A stretch of DNA of 64,000 nt from Anas platyrhynchos. Its lineage: Eukaryota > Chordata > Aves > Anseriformes > Anatidae. A program made the translations under genes and the position numbers. Below the pieces are notes generated by a model. That model searched no databases. It had not been told where the DNA came from and worked only from the letters and a program-made list of their open reading frames with translations. Within the stretch, counting starts at the first letter, position 1, and every line of letters begins with the position of its first letter. Shown here piece after piece: positions 13,851 to 28,253 of the stretch. The DNA lies in NCBI RefSeq assembly GCF_047663525.1, contig NC_092587.1, forward strand, positions 38,245,001 through 38,309,000, in the 5' to 3' direction.

Positions 13851-16800
13851 TACATCCAAACATTTATTTTTGCATAAAAGCTTAAAAATTGAATCCCTAT
13901 GCTGGAGCAGAGGCTATGCATTAAAGATTGGTAAGACCTTGATCTTACTTATGAAATTAATTACCATATAGAAATTACTGCTTTGACAGCAGCACGCGTC
14001 TTACATTAAGTTCATGTGTAATGTGTCCTGCAGGATTCTTCCCTGCTTCACCCTCATGGGCCATGCCTTTAATGAAGCATTGGTGCTAGCAGAGGCCTCT
14101 TTCCTCACGCACACCCACGTGAAGCAGGCCGTAAAAGCAAAGGAAAGCCAGAAGTGCTCAGTCCATTGCAACCATGGGAGGGAGTGCAGAAGGGTTATCT
14201 CACCTACCAGCCCATACCTACCTCAGCTGGAACCTCTTTGTCGGCTGGGATCATGCTTTACAAGGGATTATGTGCAGCTAGCACAGGGTGAAGGCTAGTA
14301 GGCAATTTTCAGACAAAATGGATTTTGTTTGGAAAATGCTGGCTCACTGAAAATAAAGCTTTTCATAGCGTGTGCCAGCTTCAGTGAAACACTGATTGGG
14401 CAAGAGTTCTCTGCTGGAGAATGGAATTTCTGCTCAAAACTGCAGACAGTGGACCACCACCAAATATCCAAAAACATAGGCCCTCAAATGGCACCCAAAA
14501 CAAGGGAGGTCTGGGGCTCAAATCCTTACCCCAGCACAGATTCCGCTCTCCAAGCACAGAAACTCACAAGACCACTAGCTGGAAAATGATGAAATGGAAG
14601 CCAAACCTTTCATTTTTGATAGGTTGTCATCATAGGCAACTACACAAGTTTGCACTCAATAGGGCCCAATAATTACTCTCACTTTATAACATATGTGGAA
14701 TGCAGTTTTTTAGTACTACACTTGCTAGTGCTGCATTAGTAGTTTATATATTAACATTATATATGCATGCCACAGCGCTAGAACAGGCTTCTCTGCCTGG
14801 CTCTGGAATTTGTTGTTAAAGACAAGAATGTTTCTAAATAATTGATATAAAACCAACTACATTAGGCTACTCTAACACCATTCAGTTAGTTTACTGTAGA
14901 GTCTTTATTGAGATACAAAAAACATTTTGATAGAAACTAAAATCTGAAACCTCTCTCCCCCTCCATTATAATTCAGTAATCTCCCTGACATGCCAAACGT
15001 AGCAATCTCTGCTAAATGATTTATCCATGGCTCCTGTGCTCTCCCAGACAGTTCATCGAATAGTCTCTACCAGACATTTGCGTATGATTTTGGCACAGCA
15101 CAACAGGCTCTGGGAAGGCAAAACTCTCCTGGTGAGCCATCCCAGCTGTAGCCCTGTACTCTTGTGGCAGGAATTATACCTCAATGGGATCAGAAGGAAG
15201 AAGCTGAGAAATTCTTCACCTAAGCCTCAAAGGGTATCCTGCAAAGGTGTTATACTGCAAGCATGATTTCTACTGTGTCTGTTGTTACATCCACTGAATT
15301 TATAATATTGAGTTGTGAATCAATTTTCTTATGTGGCTAACAACCTCGTGCTCTAGAGAGAGATACAGCATCATTTCTGTAAACTGGTGCTTGCCAGTAG
15401 GCCTTACCCAACACAATATAAGTTTGACCAACTCTCTTAGTTCAGCAGAACATGTGGCAGAATCCAAACCTTTGTCCAGAGGAGGGCTGTCTAAAGGGCC
15501 AAGCCTTGTGTAGATATTTATCTTAGTCTCGGTGGTTTTCATTTATGCAGGACTACAAAAAAGGTAAAATCTATTGCAACCATAGTGTTAATGGAGCTTA
15601 GACATGTAATCCTGGTTGTACAGCACTGGTGATCTTCTGTTTATACAGTGCCTTTTGTGCAGATGGATTCCAAAGGAGTACACAAAACCGTGGTTGTGTA
15701 TACAAGACTTCACCCAGTGCAAGCCTGCAGGTCCCTCAGGAGCGGAGATCTGCAGCTGTCCAAACAGCACAAAGCGGTACCCAGCAGTTCACAGGAGAAG
15801 ACATTTTGAGGCTGAGGTTGGAGCAGCAGCTCAAACCCAAGCTGCATTAACCCTTGTGAGTGTTTAGCTAGACACATAGCCAAGTGCCAGCTTCACAAAG
15901 GATCTTACCTGCTGGCACATTTATCATCTCACTTGACCTGTGTCCTAGCTCTGAAACACAGTCAGGTAGCAACCTCCTTACAGATGACTAAGGAGAGAGA
16001 TGTAGGCTCCTCGGAGCAGATTTCACATGGTAAAATGGCTTTCTACTTCAAACGTTTAACCTAGGAAATAAACAGAGAGATGTCTTCAGTCCTGCTAATC
16101 TGTGTTATCAAAAACAGATGTTCAGCGCACTGGAAGTTAGAGGGCATGCGTGCTGTGCTGAGGGCAATGCCTACCTTCATTCAGTATCAGTGGCCTTAAC
16201 CCATCTCCTGTAATTCTGGATTAGGCTAGTCAAGCCCATCTGCATTTCTCTTTGAGTTCTTGGGTGAGTTAGGGATCTAACTCTAGAAGGCATTTTACAG
16301 TGAACTAAGCCAGTTCAACTTTCCATTTTGCATAAGAAAACCCCATACACTTAAAAAAGTACTTCCAGAAGGAGCTATAAGCCTGAGCCAGGAACAGTCC
16401 AGTAAAACCTGCTCTTCTCCTAACCCAAACTCATCTGGCACCCTCAGCCTCAGCAGGACCTTTCCCAGGGAGCTGTCACTGCTGTTTCTCCTTCCAGAGC
16501 AGAAATGGTGCCTGATGGTTTGTGTCTCCTAGCAGCCATCCTTTAAAAACACTGGCAATAAATAGGTACTTCCAGGATTTGATTCTCTTGATCAGCTCAG
16601 ACACTTGAGTTTTGAGAAAAACATACTGGAAAAGGGCACCTAAGAGAGAGCAATATGTCCAAGCTCTCAGAACAGTTATGGAGATCTGTTCAACTCAGTC
16701 ACTGGACACCAGAGAACGATTCAGTTCACTTTACAAGGCACAACTACCCTTCACAGCAAAGACTATGTCCACTGACACACTAGACACTTAATGAACAGGC

Positions 16801-18530
16801 TTAAATCCTGGATTCAGCCTCCAGTCTAGACCCAAATCCTACCCTTACCTTAAGGCCGAGATGAATCATGTGCTGTTTCTCACCACTTGTTACGAAGGGA
16901 GCATCAACAGCTGAGGAGTGGACACGTTCATGCTTTCTTCACCTGAGTTGTGCTCTCAAAGTAGGATCTAGAGCTCAAAGTAGTGTCTTTTCTAAGCTGC
17001 AAATCAGACTGAGCAGGTCTCATGCCACGTCTAGGTGCTCTGTTCCTCCTCCTGTCTGCAACAGAGGAAAAGAAAGCATTGGGCATCAGGAACAAGGTCC
17101 TCGCTCCAGTAGAGGATAATTAGATGGCTGCAATGCATCTCCTGCACTGACAGCTCTCCTTCCCAAAGCTGGTCTAAGGGAGGTGTCCAAGCTGCAGCAG
17201 GAGCAGCAGCAGAGCTGTTGGCTCCAGCAGAGCTGCTCTGAGGATCAAGGCAGGGACCCATACAAGCAGCCTCACAAGTTTGTCAGTCACCCACGTACAC
17301 ATAAGCTCTTATTTTCAAGGTACAGGGTCTGCCTGCCTTTGCTCTCAAACACCTAGCTGCAAACAGCCAGGTTTGTGTGCAGACAAGATGGAACACGTAC
17401 AAGGGTTAAGGGGATTTCTAACTAAGCAACCCTGCTCTCGTGCTGTAAGGTCAATCTTTTAACCATACAGTCAGAGCTACTGAACTCACCAGAGCTACCA
17501 GAGGAAGGAAGGGAGGGAGATCAGCCCCTGAAGCTCATTCAAATTAAGGTCCCAGTCCTGCCTGCAGGTTCCCTAGTGTTACCAGGGTTTTTGCGTGGGT
17601 TCATGTTAGCAAACGGGGACATAGTTGCGCACTTCTGATTAAAACTGAACAGAATTTGACAGTGCAAACTTTTCCTTAAGTCAGAACTCTACAGCTGTGT
17701 GCCAAATATGCAAGATAAAAGAATATAACAGAACTGAAACAGTATAAAAATACGTTACAGTAAGCATACATTTTTATAGCTACATATTTTTTCCAGTTGA
17801 TTCCACCCAGTCCATCTCTCTTCAAATAATTGTCATTAATCAAATACAAATATAGGCCCCTTGGGTCTAACTCAGACTTGAAGCTAAGCACATGTGTAAG
17901 TGTTTGTTGGTCTGGAGTCTTAGTTGTTGCAGTTTTATTGAGAAACATTCTACAATTTTTTTTTCCCCTCCATCTCCCCTCCTCCCACCCAACAAATCAA
18001 ATTACAGAGGGATTGATCTAATCATTTTGAAAAATGTTTTCATATATCAAATATAGTCCTACCCCTACAAAAAATAGAAAGCCAGAACAAATCTGCTTTT
18101 TCCATTGTCAACAGCAGATAAAGTCAAGAGTCTCGCTTTAAATCTTACAGATGGACAGCAGCTTCAGATCCATGCAAGTGCAGCAACAGTTATGGAGAAA
18201 ACAAGTAAGTTCATAAAGCATTGACTCACACAAGTCAGGAAAGGCAGGAGCAAAGGTTCAGGTAGGTGGCTGCTCCCTCAGGCAATTCCTCCAAAGACAC
18301 AAGAGGAGCAGCAGCCTTCTGACAAACAACAAGTGCCTGGATTTGGGCTCAGAACAAAAAAAGCCAGCCTTTACTCTGAGCTGTCAAGATAGAGTCAAAA
18401 CCCCACGCATCCTCTATTGCTGGAAGAAATCTTACTGATTTCAGTGGGATTCTTTATGGTTACAAAGATAAGCATATGGCTCTGCTTTAGCATAATTCAG
18501 TATATAAAGATTTATAGTCTTAAAGATGTT

Positions 18531-18612
18531 TTTGTGTGTATACACATACATATATTTATATCTATGCATATTTGTTGTATGTATACACACATACCATGCA
18601 TTAGCACATATA
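18531..18612. repeat. Alternating TG/TA/CA stretch
   Basis: A purine-pyrimidine alternating region with a perfect 12-base palindrome TGTGTATACACA at 18535-18546, and a related TGTATACACACAT block further on. It is an old TG/TA microsatellite. Confidence 0.75.
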
Positions 18613-21600
18613 CATAGAGGAAAATTGTTTTCCAACCCACAGCTAAAAAGGAACAAAGAAAAAGCCCAAAGCTCAAAAAACAACCCTTGGCACCTCAATA
18701 AATTCAAAGAACCTGAGAAAGCAGACAGAAACAAGAAAGCAGAATGTGGCCTTCCCCGCCCATCACAAGGAGTCCAGACTATACGCTTACCATGGTCCCG
18801 GGCTGTAATAACATCCTCGGCCTTGTCTTTTTGAGGAAGCCTCCTTTCTGCAAGACGCTCCAGTATTTCACATTCCTACTCTCCACAAAAGAGACTTTGG
18901 ATATACAAAGTCAACCAGCCCTTAATAATTTTTTTTCCATCACTAATATCCTGTGACACATACTTTTGTTTCCAGCTGTCCCATGATTTGTAAGAGGAAG
19001 ATGTGCTATTTCCTCACATCCCTATGATAAACCTTTCACTGAACTCTACATTTGGAAATTATTTGTTCTGAAGAAGCATACAACATCTAGGAGAAAACAA
19101 GACATCTTTATGCTTCAATCTTGCTCTTGAAGAAAGTTTTGCACTGGAAACTTTTCAACATAGAGTAAAACTTCCACCTTTCCTGTAGGAACACAACATT
19201 AGATTGAAAGTGGGGAATACAGATTTCCAGAAAAATAGCAAGAGAATTTGAAGATTGACATGACATCTTTTCCACACACCTTGTGCAAACTTCATGCATT
19301 GCTGGAACAGAAGATGGATTGCTCAGGTTCTGTGAGATCAAGGTGCAAGACCTTCCATGAGGAAAAATTGTGTAGAGGCTAAGGGTTGAGGTATGCCTCA
19401 AACGTTCTCAGATATCTGTTTCACCATGAACCAAACACAAAGACAGAAAGGGACTTCTTAATTCCACTCTTCTTCTTCCCTCTTCTTGTAGTAGGGGGAT
19501 TTGCTTAATTCTTTACAGCTGACCCAGGCCTTCTACCCTGACAATCTCTGTGCTAAGTTTACGGCATGCAGCTGTGGTCCTTCTGCTCAGGGCAAGAATG
19601 TTAACCCTTCCCCTGACAATCCTTGAACTGGTTATTATACACAGTCCATCACACGTATCTGATTTGAGACACCACCAGATGGTTGTTATTTAGGTGAAAG
19701 CAGACCCAAATAGAATAATAGTCCAAAACTCTACAAGGTCAGTTACTAAACTACTAATTTGCGATCAGAAGTTGGAAGAAAGAAATATGTTGGAATGGAG
19801 AAGGGGCATGGATGAGAACTGTTTGAGTACTTCAGTCCCTTTGCATTCCTCCTCTTGAAGAACTTTCAAGCTTAAGCAGACAGCTTTTTTCTTCCATCAA
19901 CTATCTTGTTTGGGGGCTTGGGTCAAGTTTTTTCTTAATGTGCTGTTCTGAAACACAAACCTTCTTAAGGAAAGGTTGAACTTAATTCACAGCAGAGCCA
20001 GAAAAAGAGAGCCAACCTTCCGCTGGCACTTCTACATCTGAAAAGGGAAGAAAATTGACACCTGGAAATGCTGACATTTCGGAAAACAAATCTTAGCCAT
20101 TTTGAGCACAAGTAGGATGCTGGCAAAAAACATGACATTGAAGCAGGAGGAATGTAGGAAAACTTACAAAACAAAACCTGAGAGGACTATTTAGGAACAA
20201 ATAAATAATGAGTGTGCTTAGCAGTGCCATGGCTAATTAATTTGTATGACCACTTTTCAAGTCAGGGACAGAACCTGGTAGATACTACTCATCTTTCCCT
20301 TCATAACAGCTGCACAGATATTAACGCTAGTGTCTGGAGGAGTCAACTGAAACTGTTGGCTTTATACCAGCCTACCTCAAATCAACACGATGGTTTCCTT
20401 TAGGGCTTTGCAGATAGTCGATATTTCAGCTGGGAGGCCAAATTATACACCAGTTTGGTTCAGGCTAACTGAATTTAGATTTTCTTTGTACTTGCTTTTC
20501 TCACCGAAGTGAGAAACTGGAAAAGTTCTTTTTTACAGGCAAATAAAATGAACAACAAAAAAATGAACATGACTTTGCAGAAGGAACCTCCATCTTTCCA
20601 CCCAGCACAGCACATGTTGGGACCCCCTGCGATACAGAGAAAAATTCGGCTTCTGTTCTATCCTCTGCCAGAGGCTCCTTTCCTACAGACACATGGTCAG
20701 GCAGTTAGACTACAGGATGTGACAGCACAGGGTGTTATCAGCTTCCACACCACCCTTGGGACCAACCCGTCCCTTAACACAGCCACCTGGCCAGCGTGCC
20801 CTGACTGAAGGCAGCCCTGGGCAGGCAGGTGGAGGACATCTCCATCCCATGGGACATACAATGCAGACTTGAGTCTCCTGCTTGACTTCTCCCCTCCTCA
20901 TCCCATCTCTTCCCTATAAGCCCACATCTCACCAGCAAGGGGGAAAAGCCAGTTTTGTGTGATGGAGATATCTGCCTGCCTGGGAAGCACTGAGTGCACC
21001 AGCCTGAACTGCATGGATTAAACAACCAATACATTTTTCTAAACAACATTTGCTGCAAACTGGGGCAACTTTTCCAAGTTACTGTTCATGGGACAGTCTT
21101 CTCTTCCCTGGGTGCAGAGCATTCACCCCTTCTAGTATCAGGCACCAGGTCAGCCCTCCTGGTCCCCAAGTCCTGATCTCTCTTAGTGGAGGAGTCCCTG
21201 TAACACCGTGACATGCTCTCCCATGGTGTCCACACTGGGTTCTCCCTTACATCCTGTTGTTCAGATAGGTTCTTCGTTTGAGCTAGTTTACAAGTTGCTT
21301 AGCAAAGCAACTGATTTCTGAACAATCACATGCTCTACAGACCAGCAGTGCTCTATAATCATTCAAAGAACAGAAAGATGTATTATGACAACATTTGGAA
21401 TGCAAATAAAATAAAGCCCAGACATTATAAGGTTTACATATATTTAGCCCAAGCATAAGACAATTGGAATTAATTTAGTTCTTATACTTTAATATACCAT
21501 ATATGTATACAAAAGGAATGCATGTAAATCAAAAACAATTTGCAAGCAAAAAAAAAAACCCAACAAACAAAACCAGGAACAAATCTGCAGCACTCAGAAC

Positions 21601-22792
21601 ACTCATATGGTGGATGTATTTTTGTCCCATAATGCTAGCCTTGCTGAGTTTTTCTTTTTCTTTTCTTTCTGCACTACTGTACCTAATTTGTTCTTTTTAA
21701 TAGAAAACTTGAGCAAGTTTGGGCTGTAGGAGCTCTTCCTATACTGGCAAATAGCAGAACCAGCGTCACAATCATCTGGGGACCCTTCAACTTAAACAAT
21801 ACTCATGCAAGTTATTTTCAGAGACAATGTTTTTAGTAAGCAAACCCATATACCAAGGTTCTCAAAGGTGGATATTTTGTGGGTCATAGCACAGAAACAA
21901 TCTTCTTCATGAACCTGCTTTTCTGTATCAGGTTGTTGCCTTTTCATCTACTTATTTACGGAAAAAGCAACTACAATTCTCCAGGCCTGTCAGTGGAGAC
22001 TACTTTCCCAACTCAGCTGAAAGGTAGTCATATCTGTGGGTCTGAAACTTCTGCAAGAGTAGAAAACTTTGGTTTGTTTCTTGAAAGATGGGATTATAAT
22101 GGAAAATAGTGTTAGGTTAAAGAAATAGCACTGGTGGTATAATTTGGCAGTAATATAAAGGCCATCCAAACAAAAGGGTTTGCATTTCTGGAAAAATAAT
22201 TTTAGTTTTGTGCCAACACTGTCTGGACTGAGCAAAAAAAAAAATAAAATGATTTACACCTTTCTAAAGCCTTGAACCCATTGCCAGAAGTATGCAAGAA
22301 AAGTCAAAATCCTAAGGAGTAAATTTCTTGGGCTGCCATTTCCAATGAGTAAGTTTGATAAATAAAACTTAATTTTTACATCTGCCATGGATTCCGGGGT
22401 ATGATTAATAGCTAGAACATTGTGGCCAGTAGCCAATGTATGTATGTGATTACAGCAATCTTAAATATAGTACATTTTGAATAAATATGCCAAATAAGAG
22501 TATAAAAAACAGTCCATGCATGCCTGGAAAAAAATCTTGTCACAGTGTCAAATATTAAATCCTTATGAAAGTTAAAATACCACAGGCATCGTTAGGCGAA
22601 CTCACAGAAGCATGGGGTGCCACTGGCATCAGCTCAGCTTTGGGAGCTCAATCACTGAAACACCATTTCTGTTCATTTTGTTTCATCTTATTTGCTACAT
22701 ATGGTAGTGGGGAGAAGAAAACAGGGAAAAAAAACAAAAAACTGTTCTGCCAAAAGTATCTTTCTAAGCTGGTTGTCTTTTGGAGTATCTTG

Positions 22793-22834
22793 AAAAAAAT
22801 ATATATATTTTTTATATATATATTATATATATAG
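22793..22834. repeat. AT-rich self-complementary tract
   Basis: AAAAAAATATATATA runs into TTTTTTATATATATA and ATTATATATATAG. It is almost entirely A/T and can fold on itself. Confidence 0.92.
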
Positions 22835-25023
22835 TAATTTAAAAATTAGACTCTGATAACTCAGATTTTGTCTGCACAATTTCTGATCTGCAGATTTTTG
22901 ATCTGCACAATTTCCCTCTCCTCTTCAAAAGGCAACACATTCTCACCTGTACTGACAGCAACAGGAGAATAACAGAGAATCACTAAATTCTTTTGCATGA
23001 CCACCACAGAATTATTTAATGGAAGTCTTGCAAGGAAGAGTTCACTGGGATTTCAGAGGAAACACAGGGTATCTTCCAAATCCCTGTATCTGTGGGACAG
23101 CGAAATTTTCTTCTTCCTCTCTCCTTACTTTCAACTTTTCTGCTTCTGCAGTCTTGGTGCTCTCCCTTCATCATCTCCACCACACCTGTGCTCTGCTGAG
23201 GAACACAGAGTGGCAAGAGCATCATGTGCACCAGGAAAGCAGTATGAGGTAGGAGCAAAAGGGGTGGGAGTTCCTGGAAGTTCAGAGCTTAAACAAGGCT
23301 TGTTCAAGACAATCAGTCATATTGGTTGTAATAACAGTCATGTGGTCTTAACAACTTTTTTTAATGAAAACTTACTCTGTGTCTTTTATGCACCAGGTTT
23401 CAAGTGCCTGAGCTCTGTGAGACAGTCGCCTTGCTGTATAAAATGGGAGGTAGCCTTGCAATGGCTTTGGGCTGTCTATATTCTAGGATACCACATCTAT
23501 CTTTGGGGGAAATCTTAGACACCAGGTTCCCATTTCTTCCGACCTGTTCAGGGCAGAGGTTTTGCAGAGGTACAGAACATCAGCTATATAACAGAAACTC
23601 AGTTGCAACCCTGACTTCTTAGGGAAGGAAGGAAGCTTTGCTATTAACAGCTGTCCTCTGCCTGCCTCCAAAAAGGTTCCACCTGCCCTCCTACTTACAT
23701 CCCTTACCTAGTTACACTCTAAACAGTCATCATCTCTAATAGCAGGGCTTGCTCTGCTGTAAGCAGCGAACTCTGAGCCAACATTTGTATTAAGCAGTAT
23801 TGACATCCAGTGGAGAGTTAGAATAATTACAGGCATGCAGATAACCCAGTGCAGGAGTCCAGTTTATATTCTGAGTTCAGCTCAAAAAGAGCAGTGTACT
23901 TACCTTACCCTACAGATATGATCTTCCAAGAATATGTAACTTAACCTTATTGTAGTCTCTTTATTAGGAAAAACTTGAATATCATGCAGACTCTACCATT
24001 TCTCTGTAAAGGATTTTCTTGTGTGCAGTTTCCTTTCCTTCCACATACATGTATTTTTCCTTTTTTTGTTATGATTGTTCAAAAGTAATGTCTGGGCTGC
24101 AGACACCATTATTTTCTCTCAGAAAGAAGATATCAACGAATGTGTACGACTGTTTTCCAGGACATGTAAAAACATGCCTGCCTTTAAAAGCAGTATTATA
24201 ATGTAATTTAAACCCAGATTTGGAGTGTCAGACTTGATCACATTGCCTGAGGTTAGAGAAAATGGACACACATGAGCCGTCTAAGTACTTTCTCATTGTT
24301 CTGGATGCAGTATGCAAACTGAAATAAAGGGAAAGTCAGTATGAAATTTGGAGAAGCGGGAATAATATCATCAACAGTAGTCTAAGAATTTGGTGACACT
24401 ATCTGATCCCAAGAGAGTCATGTTCTTATCAAAGAAAGTTAATTTAGAAATGTTCATTTTTCCCTGCAGAAGCTGTTGATTACTTATCATAAAACCAACC
24501 AGTTGTGAGTTCTCAGCAATCAAAAGCTGAATAACCCTTGGCAAAAGTGGTGAAAAACAGGTAAAAACCACAGTAAGTGTGAAAGAAAAAAGAAAAGAAG
24601 ACCCAAAATGTAACAAATTTTGTATGCCTAAAACTTCTGTCTTTGTCACTGTCTTCAATCTGTACCTTAGTTAAGACTATCACTATCTATTCCTTAGTGA
24701 AGACCATCTTGGGGACACTAGAAAGCTCCAAATATCATCAGCAGAAAATATAGAATTCATCTACCAGTCACCAGTTAAAAATTTACTTTCTCAATGTACT
24801 TTGATGGCCTGTACTGTATGAAATGGTTGTATTTAGTTTTGCCAAAAGGCATTAGCATTATAGAAAAAAAGCTTGTAAGTGCTAATTCGGGCTCCAGTGA
24901 GTTTGTTGAACATCTGGTCCTGGTGTAATTGCTCAAAACTGCAGAAGGCAGGGTGTCCAGGCATGCAGATGCAGATCTGTGGGAGTGTGGTATACTCCCT
25001 CCCAGAGTGTATCATTCAGAGGA

Positions 25024-25085
25024 GAAAAAAAAAAAAAAAAAAAAAAGAGAGAGAGAGAAAAAATAGATATATATAAAAAAAAAAA
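25024..25085. repeat. Poly(A), (GA)n and A-rich tract
   Basis: About 22 A, then AGAGAGAGAGAG, then an ATAGATATATAT segment and a second A run. Confidence 0.93.
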
Positions 25086-26901
25086 TGTTGTGCTCTAGAG
25101 GTATCGGGTAGTGCTCACACACCCCTGTCACTCCAAAGATCTTGAGGGAAAATGTTTGTTTTAGTCTTGAACAATCCCCAGGGGAGTTAGCAATAAGAGC
25201 ACCCCATAGGATTGCTGGTAGGGAAAATACTTAATACCTCAGCCTCTGGTGTGCTTCATTACACTGTCCAGGTACACCTGTCTCACAAAAGAGCCTCACA
25301 CCAGAGTCTCGTTAAGGAAAAACTGTGTGCAATGAACAGTGGAGAGCTACCTGTAGCAATATAACATGGGCTGACAGGTCTAGGTAGACCCTGGAGGTGC
25401 TTGGGGTAGGCTGCTCAGGAGTAATGTCTAGCTTGGACAATGCTAGGAAACAGGCAGGAGTTTCAAATAGGCAAGGAAAGCACTAAAAGGGCCATTTTGG
25501 AGTATTGTGTCTGCTGTGGGATGCACAGTACAAACTGCAGTGTCCAGTTTGACTGAATGCACTGGGAAGGCTCTGAAGGTATCACCAAGATGTGAAGTGT
25601 GGGAGCCCATGGAAGGCCTTTACTGGAGAAGCTTTAATAAGTAAACTAACAGAATACTTGCTGATAACATGCTGTTATGGCCCAAAGCAACCGTTGTTTG
25701 AGATGTGGCCAAGTTTACAAGAATCCTTGCACAACTGTAGGTTGTAATATATATATAAAACTATGCACATATTGCTGTCTAATTCTCATGCTATAGTCAT
25801 CTTGTAGGTTAGATTAGGACATCCAGTTAATCATTTGCTTTTGCTGCCTCCCAGATTGATTCACCTGCATAATTTAATTGTTCCATCTGCCCTTTACCTT
25901 AACGTTTCTCCTTGTCACACAGAAGGATGTTAATTGGTTCCTACTCTTAATTATGTCTACTCTTTCTTGCAAAAGAAAAGAATTCTGTTTAATGTATTCA
26001 TTAATTTGTTCTCAGTACATAATTACTGTTGATTTTCCCAGTTTGTCTTGTATCTGTTCTGATTGCTCTTGATTTCTCTCAATTAGCGGATTTCCCTGGG
26101 ATCCTTCACAGTATGAATGACAGGAAATGCACTACAAAGACCTGTAGTTAATAGATTTTCATGTCTCTGATTAATTTGTTACGTTTTCAAGGAAAAATTT
26201 GCAGGAAGCCACAAATTACAGGGTTTATAAATCAAGTAAATAAAAGTGTGTGCATGAGACTATTTTAAAAAAACACAGAGATATTTGAGAAAGACCAACA
26301 AGCTGCAAAGAATTTTCAACTTATAAATACAATTCTAACTGTAGTATGCCAGATATTTTTCATGAAACGCACACCAACTGACTAGTAGGAACATCCTGAG
26401 GTTTGACAACCACAAGAGGTCCAGATCGTGTATTATGGACCCATGCCAAAGTGCTGTCCCTCCAAACCAGCTCATGAACTGTCGCCATGCAATGGAGAGT
26501 ATCCTACATATTCCGCTTATTTATTTTTAATTCTTCCTTCTTTGCTGGCGATATTCTTCAGCTTTCTGATGAATTGAGGTAGAACAGAACTGCTTGCAGC
26601 TCCCCAGTATGGATCCAGTTCAGCCCCATGTGCAAACCTCCTTCTCCATGGCAGAGGTAACAGCACATGAGCTGGTCTAGCACAGAGTGCCCACAGGGTG
26701 CCAAGGAATCTGGCACAGCTTTTCCTACTGGAAGTGCTGATAACGGTTGCGTTATAAGAAACCTTTATCACCATGGGCATCTGTAGTGATATTGTGACAC
26801 TGTGGCCAAGGAATAAGAGGCACTGCAAGCTTCCTTACTCAGCAAATACAAGGGACTGTATACAGCTATTTATCTCATTTGACCTAATAAATACATGGTA
26901 A

Positions 26902-26935
26902 TTTGTTTGTTTATTTGTTTGTTTGTTTGTTTTTA
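26902..26935. repeat. (GTTT)n microsatellite
   Basis: Eight GTTT-type units with one ATTT variant. Confidence 0.93.
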
Positions 26936-27011
26936 ATGGAACATCTGAATCCTACAGCCTTCACAGTGAGATCTATATACCCAAGACCAAAAACTTCTGC
27001 TTGAGTCTATG

Positions 27012-27077
27012 CTTTTTTTTTTTTGTTTGTTTGGTTGGTTGTTTTTGTTTTTTTATTTTGTTGTTTTTTTTTTGTTT
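27012..27077. repeat. T-rich GTTT/GGTT tract
   Basis: T12, then GTTT, GGTT and longer T runs. This is the second such tract within 150 bases. Confidence 0.9.
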
Positions 27078-28227
27078 CCCCAGAGTGTAAGCCCATCAGA
27101 GCTTACAGAAATCCATACCTCTTTTCCTTAAAGCTTGTGCTTCTATAGCCATTAGGTCTGCATAATTAGAAATGGGTCTTCTTCCACAATCAATCCTTTT
27201 ATGAATTTCTGAAACCATTTGCAGCTGTTGCATATTTGGTTGTTTATGGCTGTATCTAATGTAAGTAAACCTAGGAACTCAACCATTTTTCCTGTTGTTG
27301 ACAATCATCCTTATTATTAATAATTTGTTTCTTTGATTCAGACGTGAGAGTTGTATGGAGTCACAAGATTTCATGTTCTGGAGATTTAATATGAAGACTA
27401 AATACTACAAAATAACTTCCCAATTCTATGTACACAAGCTTCAAAGTGGATCTCTATGGTAAGTGGGAGACATTATTCACTATAGCTAACTTCTAAACCA
27501 TCCCACTAGCTTTTGGAAATTCACTTTAGCTCTAGATACTGGAAGTGATTTACAGTTTCTGGTCTTAGTGCCTCTCTTGTGACCATCCATCTCCTTTTCA
27601 ATTCTTGTGAGACTGCATTAATTCCCTGGTGTAGTTATCCTCAGGTTTCCCAAACCTGGAGAGGTACTTCATTAACAATGTTTCAGAAAGAGGTTTTGTT
27701 CACTCAAGTTCCTTATCGCCTCTAAACTGAGGACTTCAGACCTGCCTTAGACCTTAAAATCTTAGAGCACTTTATCAAAAAGAAAGAATTGAAGACAGTA
27801 TTCTTGACCTCTCCCAGCCTTATATATCCTCATGTCTGATAAATGCTTAGCCTACTTCTTTTTCTTTTATGTGCCATACATCTAAGATGCCAGAAATAAA
27901 TGATTGTTCCATTCCACTGCTCTCTTTTCAGACTATTGTAAGCTCTGAGTATTTCCAAAATGTATGAGAGCTGCCATCTGTACACCTAGAAAAGGATTCG
28001 AGATGTTACCAAGTACTCTATCTGCTGTTGTTGAAATAATCAAAAGTAGTTTGATCAGGATTCACTTAGAGACCATACAGAAAATGTAGCTTTCCCTTCA
28101 GAGGTCTTTCTTAAAGAACATTTGAAATTATACCCAACTACCTGGGAAACCCTCCCAGCCTCAAACACATCTTAGTTCTGCCAGAGCACACACTATCCCA
28201 TTTGAGTCTCTGGTCTTTTGCTGCTTT

Positions 28228-28253
28228 AAAAAAAAAAAAAAAAAAAAAAAAAA
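28228..28253. repeat. Poly(A) run of 26
   Basis: 26 uninterrupted A. No recognisable retrocopy body lies upstream. Confidence 0.97.

Larger units (their letters stand above)
9656..22792. other. Non-coding stretch, 9.7-22.8 kb
   Basis: AT-rich with a few short simple tracts. No recognisable gene, transposon or structural RNA. Overlapping short frames near 15.6-15.9 and 20.5-21.1 kb occur on several frames and both strands at once, as expected by chance in slightly GC-richer DNA. Confidence 0.65.

Noticed and set aside
15588..15867. Overlapping 60-83 codon frames on both strands
   Set aside because: Mutually exclusive shadows with no recognisable product.
22997..23518. 173-codon plus-strand frame, the longest non-repeat frame in the window
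   Set aside because: No recognisable domain, competing frames of similar length on both strands, and a length compatible with chance in 64 kb of six-frame sequence.
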